Shown: positions 16,134 to 25,241, counted from the stretch's first letter. The stretch: 64,000 nucleotides of DNA from Gaiella occulta (GCF_003351045.1 NZ_QQZY01000006.1:62001-126000); one strand, 5' to 3'. Numbers and translations are program-made. Notes: generated by a model not told the origin, from the sequence alone.

Positions 16134-17381
16134 TCAGGGAACGCGCAGCCGGGCGACGAAGAACCCGGCGCCGCCGTGGACGTGTGGAAGCGTCCGCAGG
16201 AAGTCGGGTCGCGCCTGGTGGCGGAAGCGCGGCCACTCCTCCCCCAGGGTGGGGTCGACCGCGAGCCCCGAGGCGTCGACGACGGCCTCGCACTCGTCGG
16301 CGTTGATCGTGCAGACCGAGTAGACGACCGTGCCGCCGTGTCGTACGCGCGCCGCGGCCGCCTGGAGCAGCTCGAGCTGCAGCTCGGCGAGCGGCTGCGA
16401 GCGCCAGCGCAGGTCGGGGCGGGCGGCGAGCACGCCGAGGCCCGAGCACGGCGCGTCGACGAGCGCCCGGTCGAAGCCGTCGAGCGCCGGCGGCAGCGCA
16501 CGCCCGTCGGCGCAGACGACGGTGACGCCGCGGGCGCCGAGCCGGCGCGCGTTGTCCTCCAGCTCGCGCGCGCGGGCCTCGTTCAGCTCGACCGCCACGA
16601 CCTCTCCGGCCAGCATCGTCGCCTTCCCGCCCGGGGCCGCGCACAGGTCGAGCACCCGCTCGCCGGCGCGGGAGCCGACCGCGAGGCCCGCGAGCTGCGA
16701 GCCGCGGCTCTGCGGCCAGATCCTCCCCTCCGCGAGCGCGGCCCCGTCGACGCGGTCGACGTGCCACGCCCCCGGGATCCCCGCGTCGGGCGTGCCGTCG
16801 ATCGTGCCCCTGACGAGCCGCACGACCGTCTCGGGCGGCTCGTTCTGCGCCCGCATCAGCGCACGGGCGCCGTCCGCCCCGAGATCGCGCCACCACGTCT
16901 CGGCCACCCAGTCGGGATACGAGTGGCGCAGGGCCGCCTCGGCGGGGGTGGACTCGGGCAGCGCCTCGACGAGCTCGCGCGCCCCCTCGGCGAGGCGGCG
17001 CAGCACGGCGTTCGTGAAGGCCACCGCCCGCTCCAGCCCTGCCCGGCGGACGAGCTCCACCGACTCGTTCACCGCGGCGTAGCGCGGTACGCCGTCGAGG
17101 AACGCGAGCTGGTAGGCGCCCAGCCGCAGCGCCGCCCGCACCGGTGCGTCGAGGCGCCGCAGCGGGCGGCGGCCGAGCGTCTCGATCGCGTGGTCGAGCG
17201 TGCGCGCACGCTGCACCGCGCCGTAGGCGAGCTGCCGGGCGAGCGCCGCGTCACGCGGATCGAGGCGCTCGGCGGCGACGCGCAGCGCACGGTCGGCGTA
17301 GGCCTCCTCCTCGAACACCCGGCGCAGCACCTCGAATGCCGCGAGGCGCGCCGGGGAGATCAGCGCAGGCCGCGGAGCCAC
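16134..17381 (-). CDS. rsmB: 16S rRNA (cytosine(967)-C(5))-methyltransferase
   Basis: RsmB makes m5C967 in 16S rRNA. The 415-residue protein has an N-terminal NusB-like RNA-binding domain (ARLAAFEVLRRVFEEE to VPRYAAVNESVELV) and a C-terminal Rossmann methyltransferase with VLDLCAAPGGKATML, VDAPCSGLGVLAARPDLRWR (TCC-type loop as PC) and YSVCTINADECEAVV with the second catalytic Cys. GTG 17381 gives the NusB start and overlaps fmt by 22 bases. Longer open frame upstream is shadow. Confidence 0.94.
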   Translation of the reverse strand: MAPRPALISPARLAAFEVLRRVFEEEAYADRALRVAAERLDPRDAALARQLAYGAVQRARTLDHAIETLGRRPLRRLDAPVRAALRLGAYQLAFLDGVPRYAAVNESVELVRRAGLERAVAFTNAVLRRLAEGARELVEALPESTPAEAALRHSYPDWVAETWWRDLGADGARALMRAQNEPPETVVRLVRGTIDGTPDAGIPGAWHVDRVDGAALAEGRIWPQSRGSQLAGLAVGSRAGERVLDLCAAPGGKATMLAGEVVAVELNEARARELEDNARRLGARGVTVVCADGRALPPALDGFDRALVDAPCSGLGVLAARPDLRWRSQPLAELQLELLQAAAARVRHGGTVVYSVCTINADECEAVVDASGLAVDPTLGEEWPRFRHQARPDFLRTLPHVHGGAGFFVARLRVP

Positions 17382-18163
17382 GACTCGACGTCCATCCGGC
17401 GCCCGCCGTCCGGCTGCACCTCGAGCGGCTCGAAGGAGCCGTCCTCCCCCACCCGGGCCCGCCAGACGGTGACCGGGCGGCCGTGCAGCTGCGCGCGGGC
17501 GCCGATGTGCGGCGAGAGAGCGCGCACGCGCCGCACGAGCAGCTCGGCCGGCAGCGAGAGGTCGAGCACGCGATCCTCCGCGCCGATCTTCTCGGCGTAC
17601 ACGACGTCCTCCTCGCGCTGCGGCGTGAACACGATCCGCGGCCGGGCGAGCAGGTCGTCGAGCAGGCGCGCGGCGACCTCCGCGGCGCGCGCGAACACCG
17701 CGCCCGCGTCGTCGTCCGGCCCGATCGGGAACGCCTCCCGCGCCGCGACCGGCCCCGCGTCGAGCTCCTTCACCGTCTCGTGGATCGTGACCCCCGTCTC
17801 CGTGTCGCCCGCGAGAATGGCCCGCTCGACGGGGGCGGCGCCGCGCCAGCGCGGCAACAGCGACGGGTGGACGTTGAGGAAGCGGCGCTCGGCGAGCAGC
17901 TGCTCGGGGACGAGCGGACCGTAGGCGCACACGACGACGGTGTCGGCCCCGAGGTCGAGGCCCGCGGCGGGACGATCGGGCTGCAGGACGGGAATCCCAA
18001 GCCGCTCCGCGACGCGCTTCGCGGGCGGCGCGGCGAGCTTGCGCCCGCGTCCCCCGGGCGCGTCCGGCCGCGTCAGCAGGCGGGTGATCTCGTGACGCGC
18101 GGCGAGGCGCTCGAGCACGTCCGCGCCGAACGGAGCCGTCGCCGCGACGGCGATCCGCGCCAA
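17360..18163 (-). CDS. fmt: Methionyl-tRNA formyltransferase
   Basis: Fmt formylates initiator Met-tRNA. The 267-residue product shows the formyltransferase core LNVHPSLLPRWRGAAPVERA, with catalytic His and the SLLPxxRGAAP loop, then TGVTIHETVKELDAGPV with the catalytic Asp. The C-terminal tRNA-binding domain is shorter than in E. coli (315 residues). The start is TTG, three bases after the def stop. This places fmt directly with def, the deformylase that reverses its mark. Confidence 0.94.
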   Translation of the reverse strand: MARIAVAATAPFGADVLERLAARHEITRLLTRPDAPGGRGRKLAAPPAKRVAERLGIPVLQPDRPAAGLDLGADTVVVCAYGPLVPEQLLAERRFLNVHPSLLPRWRGAAPVERAILAGDTETGVTIHETVKELDAGPVAAREAFPIGPDDDAGAVFARAAEVAARLLDDLLARPRIVFTPQREEDVVYAEKIGAEDRVLDLSLPAELLVRRVRALSPHIGARAQLHGRPVTVWRARVGEDGSFEPLEVQPDGGRRMDVESWLRGLR

Positions 18164-18166
18164 CCG

Positions 18167-18778
18167 CTACCTCGAGAGGATCAGCCTCGGACGCAGGCGC
18201 GAGAGCGCCTCGCGCCGCGACGCCGGATCGGTGCGGTCGATGATCAGCGTGCCGTCGAGATGGTCGAGCTCGTGCTGCACGACGCGCGCCGGCAGGCCCT
18301 CGAGCTCGAGCGTCACCGGCTCTCCGCCCGCGTCCCTGCCCTCGATCGTCACCTCGACGGGGCGCTCCACGGGGACGCGCACGGGGCCCAGCGACAGGCA
18401 GCCCTCCTCGTCGACCTCCTCGGGGCCGGCGGAAGCCGTGATCACCGGGTTCACGAGCACCCTGTCGGCGCCGTCGTGGTGGAACACGAACAGCCGCCGC
18501 AGGATGCCGACCTGGGTCGCCGCGAGCCCGACGCCATCCGCGTCGTGCATGAGCGCGATCATGCGCTCCGCGAGCCGGGCGAGCTCGTCGTCGAACGCCT
18601 CGACCTCGTTCGCGCGCATGCGCAGCACGGGATCGCCGTACTGCCGCACCTGCGACAGCGCGACGCGCCGCCGCAGGTCGCTCTCTGCGTCCTCCTGCTC
18701 GCGCTCGTCGTCGTAGGCGTCGTCGTGCTCGTGCCCGTCGCCGTCGTGGTCGTGATCGTGGTGATGGTCGTGGGCCAT
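18167..18778 (-). CDS. def: Peptide deformylase with a histidine-rich N-terminal head
   Basis: Def removes the formyl group from new proteins using Fe2+ or a similar metal. Catalytic motifs are complete: DGVGLAATQVG, EEGCLSLGP and VVQHELDHLDGTL. Before the core (from about residue 40) is an unusual His/Asp-rich head with eight His in the first 18 residues (MAHDHHHDHDHDGDGHEHDD), able to bind divalent metal. A TACACT hexamer (18785-18790 on this strand) ends six bases before the ATG, fitting a leaderless start. An internal start would remove the head, but the promoter spacing supports the full form. Confidence 0.94.
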   Translation of the reverse strand: MAHDHHHDHDHDGDGHEHDDAYDDEREQEDAESDLRRRVALSQVRQYGDPVLRMRANEVEAFDDELARLAERMIALMHDADGVGLAATQVGILRRLFVFHHDGADRVLVNPVITASAGPEEVDEEGCLSLGPVRVPVERPVEVTIEGRDAGGEPVTLELEGLPARVVQHELDHLDGTLIIDRTDPASRREALSRLRPRLILSR

Positions 18779-18797
18779 GGCGCGAGTGTAGCCCGGC

Positions 18798-20729
18798 CTA
18801 CAGCGATTGCGGGTCGACGTCGACGACGGCCGTGAGGCCGGACTTCCGCAGCGCCGGCCCCGCCGCCGCCAGCAGCGCCGCCGCCTGCCGCGCGAGACGG
18901 CGCGGCTCGGAGGTCTTCGCCACGAGCTGTGCGCGGTGGCGGCCGCGCAGCCGCAGGAGCGGCGCGGGTCCGAGCACCTGCGCGTCGACGGAGGCGAGGC
19001 CCTCGCGCACCTCGCGCAGCAGCCGCGCCGGGCCGCTCGCGTCGGGCCCTGAGGCGACGACGGTGACGAGGTGGCGCAGCGGCGGGTAGGCGAGCGCCGC
19101 GCGGCGCTCGATCTCCTCCGCGAGGAAGCCGGCGACGTCGTGGCGCTGGGCGAACCGCAGCGGCGTCGCCTCCGGCTGGAAGGTCTGCACGAGCACGAGG
19201 CCGGGGGCGTCGCGGCCGCTGCGCCCCGCGAGCTGGGTGACGAGCTGGAAGGTGCGCTCCTCGGCGCGGAAGTCGGGCAGCGCGAGCCCGGTGTCGGCGT
19301 CGACGACCGCGGCGAGCTCGACGCCCGCGAAGTGATGGCCCTTCGCCACCATCTGCGTCCCGATCAGCACGGCGCGATCGGCGGCGCGGAAGCGTTCGAT
19401 CGTCGCACGCAGGGCACCGGGCTCGGCGGCGGTGTCGGCGTCGAGCCGGATGCGCTCGAGCTCGGGAACGTGACGCTCGAGCTCCGTCTCGAGCCGCTGC
19501 GTGCCGGCGCCGATCTGTGCGAGCTGCGACGATCCGCAGGCAGGGCACGCCTCGGGCACCGGCTCGGAGAAGCCGCAGTGGTGGCAGTGCAGGCGGCCGT
19601 CGCGGTGCAGCGTCAGCGCCACGTCGCACGAGCCGCAGCGCCGCGAGACGCCGCACGCGCGGCAGTGGAGCGCGGGCGCGACGCCGCGGCGGTTGAGCAG
19701 CAGGATCGCCTTGCCGCCCCTGTCCGCGAGCCGCCCGAGCTCGGCGAGCAGCGGCGCCGACAGCGGGTAGCCGGCCTCGCGGCGGAGATCGACGAGGCGC
19801 ACGCGCGGCATCGGCGCGCCGATGCGCACCGAGAGCTCGATCCGCTCCAGCCTCGCCCAGCTCTCGGGCCGCGGCGTCGCGCTGCCGTACACGGCGACGG
19901 CACCCTCGAGCGCCGCGCGCTTCGCCGCGACCGTGCGCGCGTCGTAGCGGGGATCGGATTCCTGCTTGAACGCCGCGTCGTGCTCCTCGTCCACGACGAT
20001 GAGGCCGACGCCGCGCATCGGTGCGAACACCGCCGAGCGCGCACCGACGACGATGCGCGCCTCGCCGGACGCGATGCGGTCGCGCTCGTCGCGCCGCTCC
20101 GCCTCGCCGAGCGCCGAGTGCATGATCGCGACGGTGTCGCCGAAGCGCTCGCGGAAGCGGCCCACCGTCTGGGGCGCGAGCGCGATCTCGGGCACGAGCA
20201 CGATCGTCCCGAGCCCCCGCTCGAGAGCCGCTGCGCACGCCTGCAGGTACACCTCTGTCTTGCCGCTCCCGGTCGGGCCGACGAGCAGGAGGTGCGCGCC
20301 GCAGCCCTCGTCGAAGGCGGTGGTGATGCGGGCGACGGCCGTGCGCTGCTCGCCTGTCAGCGACCCGGGCTCCGGCTCGCCCGCGAGCGACTCGCGCTCG
20401 GCGGGCGACGGCCGCGTGCCCCGCGGGGCGCGCCGCAGCGGCGCGACGAGCTCGAGCGCCCGCGCGGGCGTCGACCCGTAGTAGTCGGCGATCCACAGCG
20501 CCAGGTCGACGAGCGGCGGCGGGATGCGGTCGAGAACCTTGCCGACCGCGGCCGGCGAGATCCCGGACGGCGCCTCGACGCCCACCTCGGCCACCACTCC
20601 GCGCGTGCTGCTGCGCCCGAGCCGCACCGCGACGACGGCGCCCTTGCCGACGCCGTCCGGCACCTCGTAGGTGAACGGGCGGGCGAGCGCGCGGGTGGAG
20701 ACGAGCGGGTAGACGGACGCGAGCGGCAC
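18798..20729 (-). CDS. priA: Primosomal replication restart helicase PriA
   Basis: PriA reloads the replisome at collapsed forks. The 643-residue protein has the DNA-binding N-terminal domain, Walker A VGPTGSGKTEVYL, Walker B VVDEEHDAAFKQ, YGSATPRPESW, the zinc-binding region with four CxxC pairs (CRACG, CGSC, CHHCG, CPACG) inside the helicase lobe, and TQLAGRSGRD. Many actinomycetes have a PriA lacking the ATPase motifs; this one keeps them. GTG 20729 is chosen because TACGCT (20736-20741) ends six bases upstream. The long frame running further upstream is shadow of the ABC genes. Confidence 0.94.
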   Translation of the reverse strand: MPLASVYPLVSTRALARPFTYEVPDGVGKGAVVAVRLGRSSTRGVVAEVGVEAPSGISPAAVGKVLDRIPPPLVDLALWIADYYGSTPARALELVAPLRRAPRGTRPSPAERESLAGEPEPGSLTGEQRTAVARITTAFDEGCGAHLLLVGPTGSGKTEVYLQACAAALERGLGTIVLVPEIALAPQTVGRFRERFGDTVAIMHSALGEAERRDERDRIASGEARIVVGARSAVFAPMRGVGLIVVDEEHDAAFKQESDPRYDARTVAAKRAALEGAVAVYGSATPRPESWARLERIELSVRIGAPMPRVRLVDLRREAGYPLSAPLLAELGRLADRGGKAILLLNRRGVAPALHCRACGVSRRCGSCDVALTLHRDGRLHCHHCGFSEPVPEACPACGSSQLAQIGAGTQRLETELERHVPELERIRLDADTAAEPGALRATIERFRAADRAVLIGTQMVAKGHHFAGVELAAVVDADTGLALPDFRAEERTFQLVTQLAGRSGRDAPGLVLVQTFQPEATPLRFAQRHDVAGFLAEEIERRAALAYPPLRHLVTVVASGPDASGPARLLREVREGLASVDAQVLGPAPLLRLRGRHRAQLVAKTSEPRRLARQAAALLAAAGPALRKSGLTAVVDVDPQSL

Positions 20730-20790
20730 CTCCCGAGCGTAGACGCACCCTGGGCGGGCCGCCGCCCGTCGTCGCCGTGCTCGCGAGGCC

Positions 20791-20808
20791 TGTAAGGTTT
20801 CCCTTACA
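20791..20808 (+). promoter_or_regulatory. DtxR-type iron operator over the fbpC start
   Basis: TGTAAGGTTTCCCTTACA is a perfect 7-4-7 inverted repeat. Its last base is the A of the fbpC ATG, so bound repressor would cover the start region. The internal TAAGGT fits a TAnnnT -10 nine bases before the ATG. The same box recurs before fbpA and between FTR1 and dtxR. Confidence 0.85.
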
Positions 20809-21833
20809 TGTCCTGCTCGATGATCGCCGTCGAGGCCGCCACGCGCCGGTTCGGGCCCGTCGAGGCCGTCTCCGGCGCCTCGCTGTGCGTCGAGCGCGGC
20901 GAGGTGGTCGCGCTGCTGGGACCGTCGGGCTGCGGCAAGACGACCCTGCTGCGGATGATCGCGGGCTTCGAGGCGCCCGACGCGGGCACCGTCTCGATCG
21001 CCGGCGAGCGCGTGGCCGGCGGCGGCGTTCGCGTGCCGCCGGAGCGCCGGCGCGTCGGCATGGTGTTCCAGGACTACGCGCTGTTCCCGCACCTCACCGC
21101 CGCCGCCAACATCGGCTTCGGGGTACCGCGGGGCGAGCGGGCCGCCCGCGTTTCCTTCCTGCTCGCCCTCGTCGGCCTCTGCGGCCTCGGCGAGCGCTAC
21201 CCCCACGAGCTCTCGGGCGGCCAGCAGCAGCGGGTGGCGCTCGCGCGCGCGCTCGCGCCCTCGCCCGAGGTGATCCTGCTCGACGAGCCCTGGTCGAACG
21301 TCGACCCCCATCTCCGCGGCGAGCTCCGCGACGAGGTGACGGCGATTCTCCGGCCGCTCGGCGTCACGGTCGTGCTCGTCACCCACGATCGCGAGGAGGC
21401 GTTCTCGCTGGCGGATCGGGTGGCGCTGATGCGGGAGGGACGAATCGTGCAGGAGGGGACGCCCGAGCAGCTGTACCGCAGCCCGCGCTGCCGCTGGGCC
21501 GCCACCTTCCTGGGGGCGGCGAACTTCGTGCCCGGCACCGTGGCCGGCGGCGTCGTCCGCACGCCGATCGGCTGCTTCGCGGCCAACGGGACGGCGGGCG
21601 CGACCGCGGTCGACGTGCTCGTGCGACCGGAGCTGCTCGAGCTCGCACCCGACCCCGCGGGCGCGGCCGAGGTCGTGGGGCGGGAGTTCCGCGGACACGA
21701 CGTCTTCTACCGCCTGCTCCTCGACGGCGTCGAGCTGGTGTCTCAGCGCCCGTCGAACGAGGTCGTGCCGCTCGACGCACGAGTCTCGATCCACGTGCAC
21801 GAGGGCGCCGCCGCGATCTTCCATCGCGACTGA
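20808..21833 (+). CDS. fbpC: Ferric iron ABC transporter ATP-binding protein (FbpC-like)
   Basis: A 341-residue ATPase that drives iron import. It contains Walker A GPSGCGKTT near residue 40, Q loop VFQDYALFPHLT, signature LSGGQQQRVALARAL, Walker B VILLDEPWSNVD and H loop VTHDREEA, followed by a C-terminal TOBE-like regulatory domain of about 110 residues, as in FbpC/PotA-type ATPases. The ATG is embedded in an iron operator. The substrate-binding and permease genes follow, giving the order C-A-B, with a second operator in between. Confidence 0.92.
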   Translation: MSCSMIAVEAATRRFGPVEAVSGASLCVERGEVVALLGPSGCGKTTLLRMIAGFEAPDAGTVSIAGERVAGGGVRVPPERRRVGMVFQDYALFPHLTAAANIGFGVPRGERAARVSFLLALVGLCGLGERYPHELSGGQQQRVALARALAPSPEVILLDEPWSNVDPHLRGELRDEVTAILRPLGVTVVLVTHDREEAFSLADRVALMREGRIVQEGTPEQLYRSPRCRWAATFLGAANFVPGTVAGGVVRTPIGCFAANGTAGATAVDVLVRPELLELAPDPAGAAEVVGREFRGHDVFYRLLLDGVELVSQRPSNEVVPLDARVSIHVHEGAAAIFHRD

Positions 21834-21851
21834 TGTAAGGTGTGCCTTACT
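21834..21851 (+). promoter_or_regulatory. DtxR-type iron operator upstream of fbpA
   Basis: TGTAAGGTGTGCCTTACT matches the window consensus TGTAAGG-N4-CCTTACA with one mismatch at the last base. It begins right at the fbpC stop and lies 33 bases before the fbpA ATG. Confidence 0.8.
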
Positions 21852-21856
21852 TAGTT

Positions 21857-21874
21857 ATTACGGCATGCCTTACA
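21857..21874 (+). promoter_or_regulatory. Second, imperfect iron operator abutting the fbpA ribosome site
   Basis: ATTACGGCATGCCTTACA has an exact right half (CCTTACA) and a left half matching four of seven positions. It begins 23 bases after the start of the first box and ends at the AAGGAGG ribosome site, so binding here could also block translation initiation or act cooperatively with the first box. Confidence 0.55.
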
Positions 21875-21884
21875 AGGAGGTTCG

Positions 21885-22895
21885 ATGAAGATCTGGATGG
21901 GACTGGTCGCACTGTCCGCCGTCGTGGCGATCGCCGCCGGCTGCGGGGGCAACAGCTCGCAGAGCGGCCCACTGACGGTGTACTCGGGGCGGGAGGAGGA
22001 GCTCGTGAAGCCGCTGCTCGAACAGTTCGAGCGCACGGCGGGGATCAAGGTCGACGTGCGCTACGGCGACAGCGCCGAGCTCGCCGCCACCATCGCCGAG
22101 GAGGGCGGCAACTCGCCCGCCGACGTCTTCTTCGCCCAGGATCCCGGCTCGCTCGGGGCCGTCGAGGCGCAGCTGGCCGAGCTGCCGCAAGCGACGCTCG
22201 ACCGTGTCGCAGAGCGGTTCCGTGACAGCGGCGGCAGGTGGGTGGGCACGTCGGGCCGCGCCCGCGTGATCGCCTACAACACCGACGCGCTCGGCGAGGA
22301 GCAGGTGCCCGACTCGGTGTTCGATCTCACCGATCCGGTCTGGAAGGGGAAGATCGGCATCGCGCCTACCAACGCCTCGTTCCAGGCGTTCGTCACCGCC
22401 ATGCGCCTGTCGGCGGGCGACGAGAAGACGAGACAGTGGCTCGTCGACCTGAAGCGGAACGATCCCAAGACCTACGAGAAGAACACGCCGATCGTCGAGG
22501 CGGTGGCAGCGGGCGAGATCGAGATCGGCCTCGTCAACCACTACTACCTCTACCTCGTCAAGGCCGAGCGGCCGGACGCGCCGGTGGCCAACCACTTCCT
22601 CGCGCCGGGCGACCCCGGCGCGCTCGTGAGCGTCGCCGGCGTCGGCGTGCTCGCGACCTCCGACCGGCAGGACGACGCGCGCAAGCTCGTCGACTTCCTG
22701 CTCTCCGACGACGGCCAGCGCTTCTACGGCGAGAGCGCCGAGGAGGCCGAGTACCCGCTCGTCGCCGGCATCCCGGCCAGGAACGGGCTGCCGCCGCTCG
22801 ACCGGCTCGAGGGCCCGAACGTCGACCTCGGCAGCTTCGGCGGCGAGCTCGAGAAGACGCTGGAGCTGCTGCGCCGCACCGGCTACCTGTCGTGA
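21885..22895 (+). CDS. fbpA: Ferric iron-binding lipoprotein (FbpA-like)
   Basis: The 336-residue extracytoplasmic receptor delivers Fe3+ to the permease. A lipoprotein signal ends AIAAGC with lipid-anchor Cys20. The mature protein starts LTVYSGREEELVKPL, typical of the FbpA class of periplasmic ferric-binding proteins. It carries the tandem tyrosines Tyr220-Tyr221 in GLVNHYYLYLV that ligate iron in this family. The ribosome site AAGGAGG is strong. Its TGA overlaps the permease GTG. Two operators precede it, so iron repression is expected. Confidence 0.92.
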   Translation: MKIWMGLVALSAVVAIAAGCGGNSSQSGPLTVYSGREEELVKPLLEQFERTAGIKVDVRYGDSAELAATIAEEGGNSPADVFFAQDPGSLGAVEAQLAELPQATLDRVAERFRDSGGRWVGTSGRARVIAYNTDALGEEQVPDSVFDLTDPVWKGKIGIAPTNASFQAFVTAMRLSAGDEKTRQWLVDLKRNDPKTYEKNTPIVEAVAAGEIEIGLVNHYYLYLVKAERPDAPVANHFLAPGDPGALVSVAGVGVLATSDRQDDARKLVDFLLSDDGQRFYGESAEEAEYPLVAGIPARNGLPPLDRLEGPNVDLGSFGGELEKTLELLRRTGYLS

Positions 22896-24475
22896 GCCGC
22901 GGAGCGGGAGGCAGGCGCCCCCCGCTCCCGCTCGCTCTCGCGGCGGGCGCCGCCGTCGTCCTCCTGCTGCTGCCGCTCGCCTACCTGCTGATCCGGGTAG
23001 CGAGCGGCGGCGGCCGAGCCGTCGACCTGCTGTGGGACACGGGCACCCTGCGGCTCGCCGGACGCACGGTGCTGCTCGTGGGCGGCGTCGTCGCCGCCAC
23101 CATCGCCGTCTCCGTGCCGACGGCGTGGCTCGTCACCCGCACCGATCTGCCGGGCCGGCGCCTCTGGTCGGCCGCGGCGGCGCTTCCGCTCGTGATCCCG
23201 AGCTACGTCGCGGCGCTGTGCCTGCTCGGCCTCTTCGGGGAGAAGGGGCTCCTGCAGCAGGCGCTCGGCATCGAGCGCCTCCCCGACCCGACAGGCTACG
23301 GCGGCGCGCTGGCGGCGCTGACGCTGTCGACCTACCCGTACGTGTTCCTGCTCACCCGGTCGGCTCTGCGCGATCTCGATCCCGGGCAGGAAGAGGCCGC
23401 GCGCAGTCTCGGAGTCGGGCGGGCCGGCGTCTTCGTGCGGGTGACGCTTCCGTCCGTGCGCCCGGCGATCTCGCTGGGCGCGCTCCTCGTCGCGCTCTAC
23501 ACGCTCTCCGACTTCGGCGTCGTCTCGCTCATGCGCTACGACGCGCTGACGCGGGCGATCTACCTGCACTACCGCAGCCTGTTCGACCGCACGCCGGCTG
23601 CGGTGCTGTCGCTCGTCCTCGTCGCCCTCACGGCGGTCGCGCTCGTCGTCGAGCGGCGCGTGCGCACGCGCGGACGGGTGCACCGCACGAGCCCCGGCGC
23701 CGCCCGGCGGGCCGCGCCCGTCCCGCTCGGGCGCTGGAAGGTCGCCGCGCTCGCCTGGTGTGCGATCGTGACCGGAGCGTTCCTGGCGCTCCCGGCCTTC
23801 GTGCTCGGATTCTGGCTCGAGCGCGCGATCGTCGACGACCGGGCGCTGGAGCTGCCCTGGGCACAGGCGCTGTCGTCGCTCGCCGCCTCGGCGCTCGCGG
23901 CGGCGTGGGCCGTCGCGGCGGCGGTTCCGGTGGCGGTGCTGGCGCTGCGCTACCCGTCGCGGGGCTCCCGCACGCTCGAGCGGCTCTCGTTCGCGGGCAA
24001 CGCGCTCCCCGGTCTCGTGATCGCGCTCTCGCTCGTCTTCTTCGCCGCCCGCTACGCCGCCCCCGTCTACCAGACGCTCGCGCTGCTCGTGTTCGCCTAC
24101 GTGACGCGGTTCTTCCCGCAGGCGCTCTCCGGCGTCGAGTCGGCGCTGCACCGCGTCGACCCGCGCGTCGAGGAGGCGGCGCGCGGGCTCGGGCGCGGCT
24201 GGCTGTCGACGCTCGTCACCGTCACCGTCCCGCTGGCGCGATCGGGGTTCCTGGCGGGCGGCGCCCTCGTCTTCCTGTCGGCGATGAAGGAGCTGCCCGC
24301 GACGCTGCTGCTGCGGCCGATCGGCTTCGAGACCCTCGCGACGGAGATCTGGACGCTCACGCAGGTCGGGGCCTACTCGCGCGCGGCGCTGCCGTCGCTC
24401 GTGCTCATCGCGGTGTCTGCGCCCGTCCTCTACCTCGTCTTCGCCGATCGCCGGCCGGGCGCGCACGGCGGCTAG
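22892..24475 (+). CDS. fbpB: Ferric iron ABC transporter permease, fused double-domain (FbpB-like)
   Basis: A 527-residue permease with about twelve membrane helices arranged as two homologous halves, as in FbpB. Each half has an EAA loop that contacts the ATPase: EEAARSLGVGRAGVFVRVTLP near residue 170 and EEAARGLGRGWLSTLVTVTVP near residue 430. GTG 22892 overlaps the fbpA stop. It completes the importer and converges with the FTR1 gene 27 bases downstream. Confidence 0.92.
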   Translation: MSRGAGGRRPPLPLALAAGAAVVLLLLPLAYLLIRVASGGGRAVDLLWDTGTLRLAGRTVLLVGGVVAATIAVSVPTAWLVTRTDLPGRRLWSAAAALPLVIPSYVAALCLLGLFGEKGLLQQALGIERLPDPTGYGGALAALTLSTYPYVFLLTRSALRDLDPGQEEAARSLGVGRAGVFVRVTLPSVRPAISLGALLVALYTLSDFGVVSLMRYDALTRAIYLHYRSLFDRTPAAVLSLVLVALTAVALVVERRVRTRGRVHRTSPGAARRAAPVPLGRWKVAALAWCAIVTGAFLALPAFVLGFWLERAIVDDRALELPWAQALSSLAASALAAAWAVAAAVPVAVLALRYPSRGSRTLERLSFAGNALPGLVIALSLVFFAARYAAPVYQTLALLVFAYVTRFFPQALSGVESALHRVDPRVEEAARGLGRGWLSTLVTVTVPLARSGFLAGGALVFLSAMKELPATLLLRPIGFETLATEIWTLTQVGAYSRAALPSLVLIAVSAPVLYLVFADRRPGAHGG

Positions 24476-24502
24476 AGCGCCGGCCGGGACATCCCCCTTC
24501 GC

Positions 24503-25222
24503 TCAGGCGGAAGCGGCGTTCCGGCGCTGCGGCCGGAAGAAGAACCACAGCGTCGGGGCGGCGAGCGCGACGAAGGCGCCCCACAGCACGAGCTCGTTCT
24601 CCGGCACGACGCCGGCTTCGGCCAGCTCCTCCAGGCCCTTCGCGAGCAGCCAGCCGGCGAACACGAGCAGGAGCCCGCTCGTGATCGTGAAGAACCGGCG
24701 CAGGTCGAGGCGGTGCGAGCCGCGGTAGAAGGCGTAGCCGAGCGCGAGCGCGGCGGCGAGGCCGGCGAGCCCGGACGCGAGTGAGAGCAGCGGGCTCGCC
24801 TTCGACGTCGTCGAGAACAGGAACAGCGAGGTCTCGACGCCCTCGCGCAGCACGCCCGCGAACGCGACTGCCGCGAGCCCGAGCGCCGATCCCTCGGCGA
24901 GCGCGCTCTTCACCTGCCCTTCGAGGTCGGTGCGGATCGACCGCGCCTGGCGCCGCATCCAGAAGATCATCCACACGAGCAGGCTCGCGGCCGAGATCGT
25001 CGTGACGCCTTCGAACAGGTACTCGGACGTCCCGTCGAGCTCGGCGCCGATCGCGAACAGCGTGATGCCGACGACGGCGCTGACCGCGAGCGCCAGGCCG
25101 ACGCCGAGCCACACGGCGGCGAAGCCGTCGCGGCGCCGGCTCCTGTCGAGGAACGCGAGCACGATCGCCACGACGAGCGACGCCTCGAACCCTTCTCGCA
25201 GAACGACTAGCCCCGAGCCCAC
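24503..25222 (-). CDS. FTR1-family high-affinity iron permease
   Basis: A 239-residue membrane protein with about seven helices and two REGxE iron-binding motifs, REGFEASL near residue 9 and REGVETSL near residue 117, diagnostic of the FTR1/EfeU family that imports oxidised iron. GTG 25222 has a clear AAGGAGAGG ribosome site eight bases upstream. The longer frame to 25300 would run through the operator. No EfeO or EfeB partner is adjacent. The promoter region is shared with dtxR and covered by a perfect iron operator. Confidence 0.9.
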   Translation of the reverse strand: MGSGLVVLREGFEASLVVAIVLAFLDRSRRRDGFAAVWLGVGLALAVSAVVGITLFAIGAELDGTSEYLFEGVTTISAASLLVWMIFWMRRQARSIRTDLEGQVKSALAEGSALGLAAVAFAGVLREGVETSLFLFSTTSKASPLLSLASGLAGLAAALALGYAFYRGSHRLDLRRFFTITSGLLLVFAGWLLAKGLEELAEAGVVPENELVLWGAFVALAAPTLWFFFRPQRRNAASA

Positions 25223-25241
25223 GATCCGACCTCTCCTTGGT

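Noticed and set aside
20730-21824. N-terminal extension of PriA to about 1008 residues
   Set aside because: It runs antisense through fbpC, has no PriA character, and the family start with its -10 lies at 20729.
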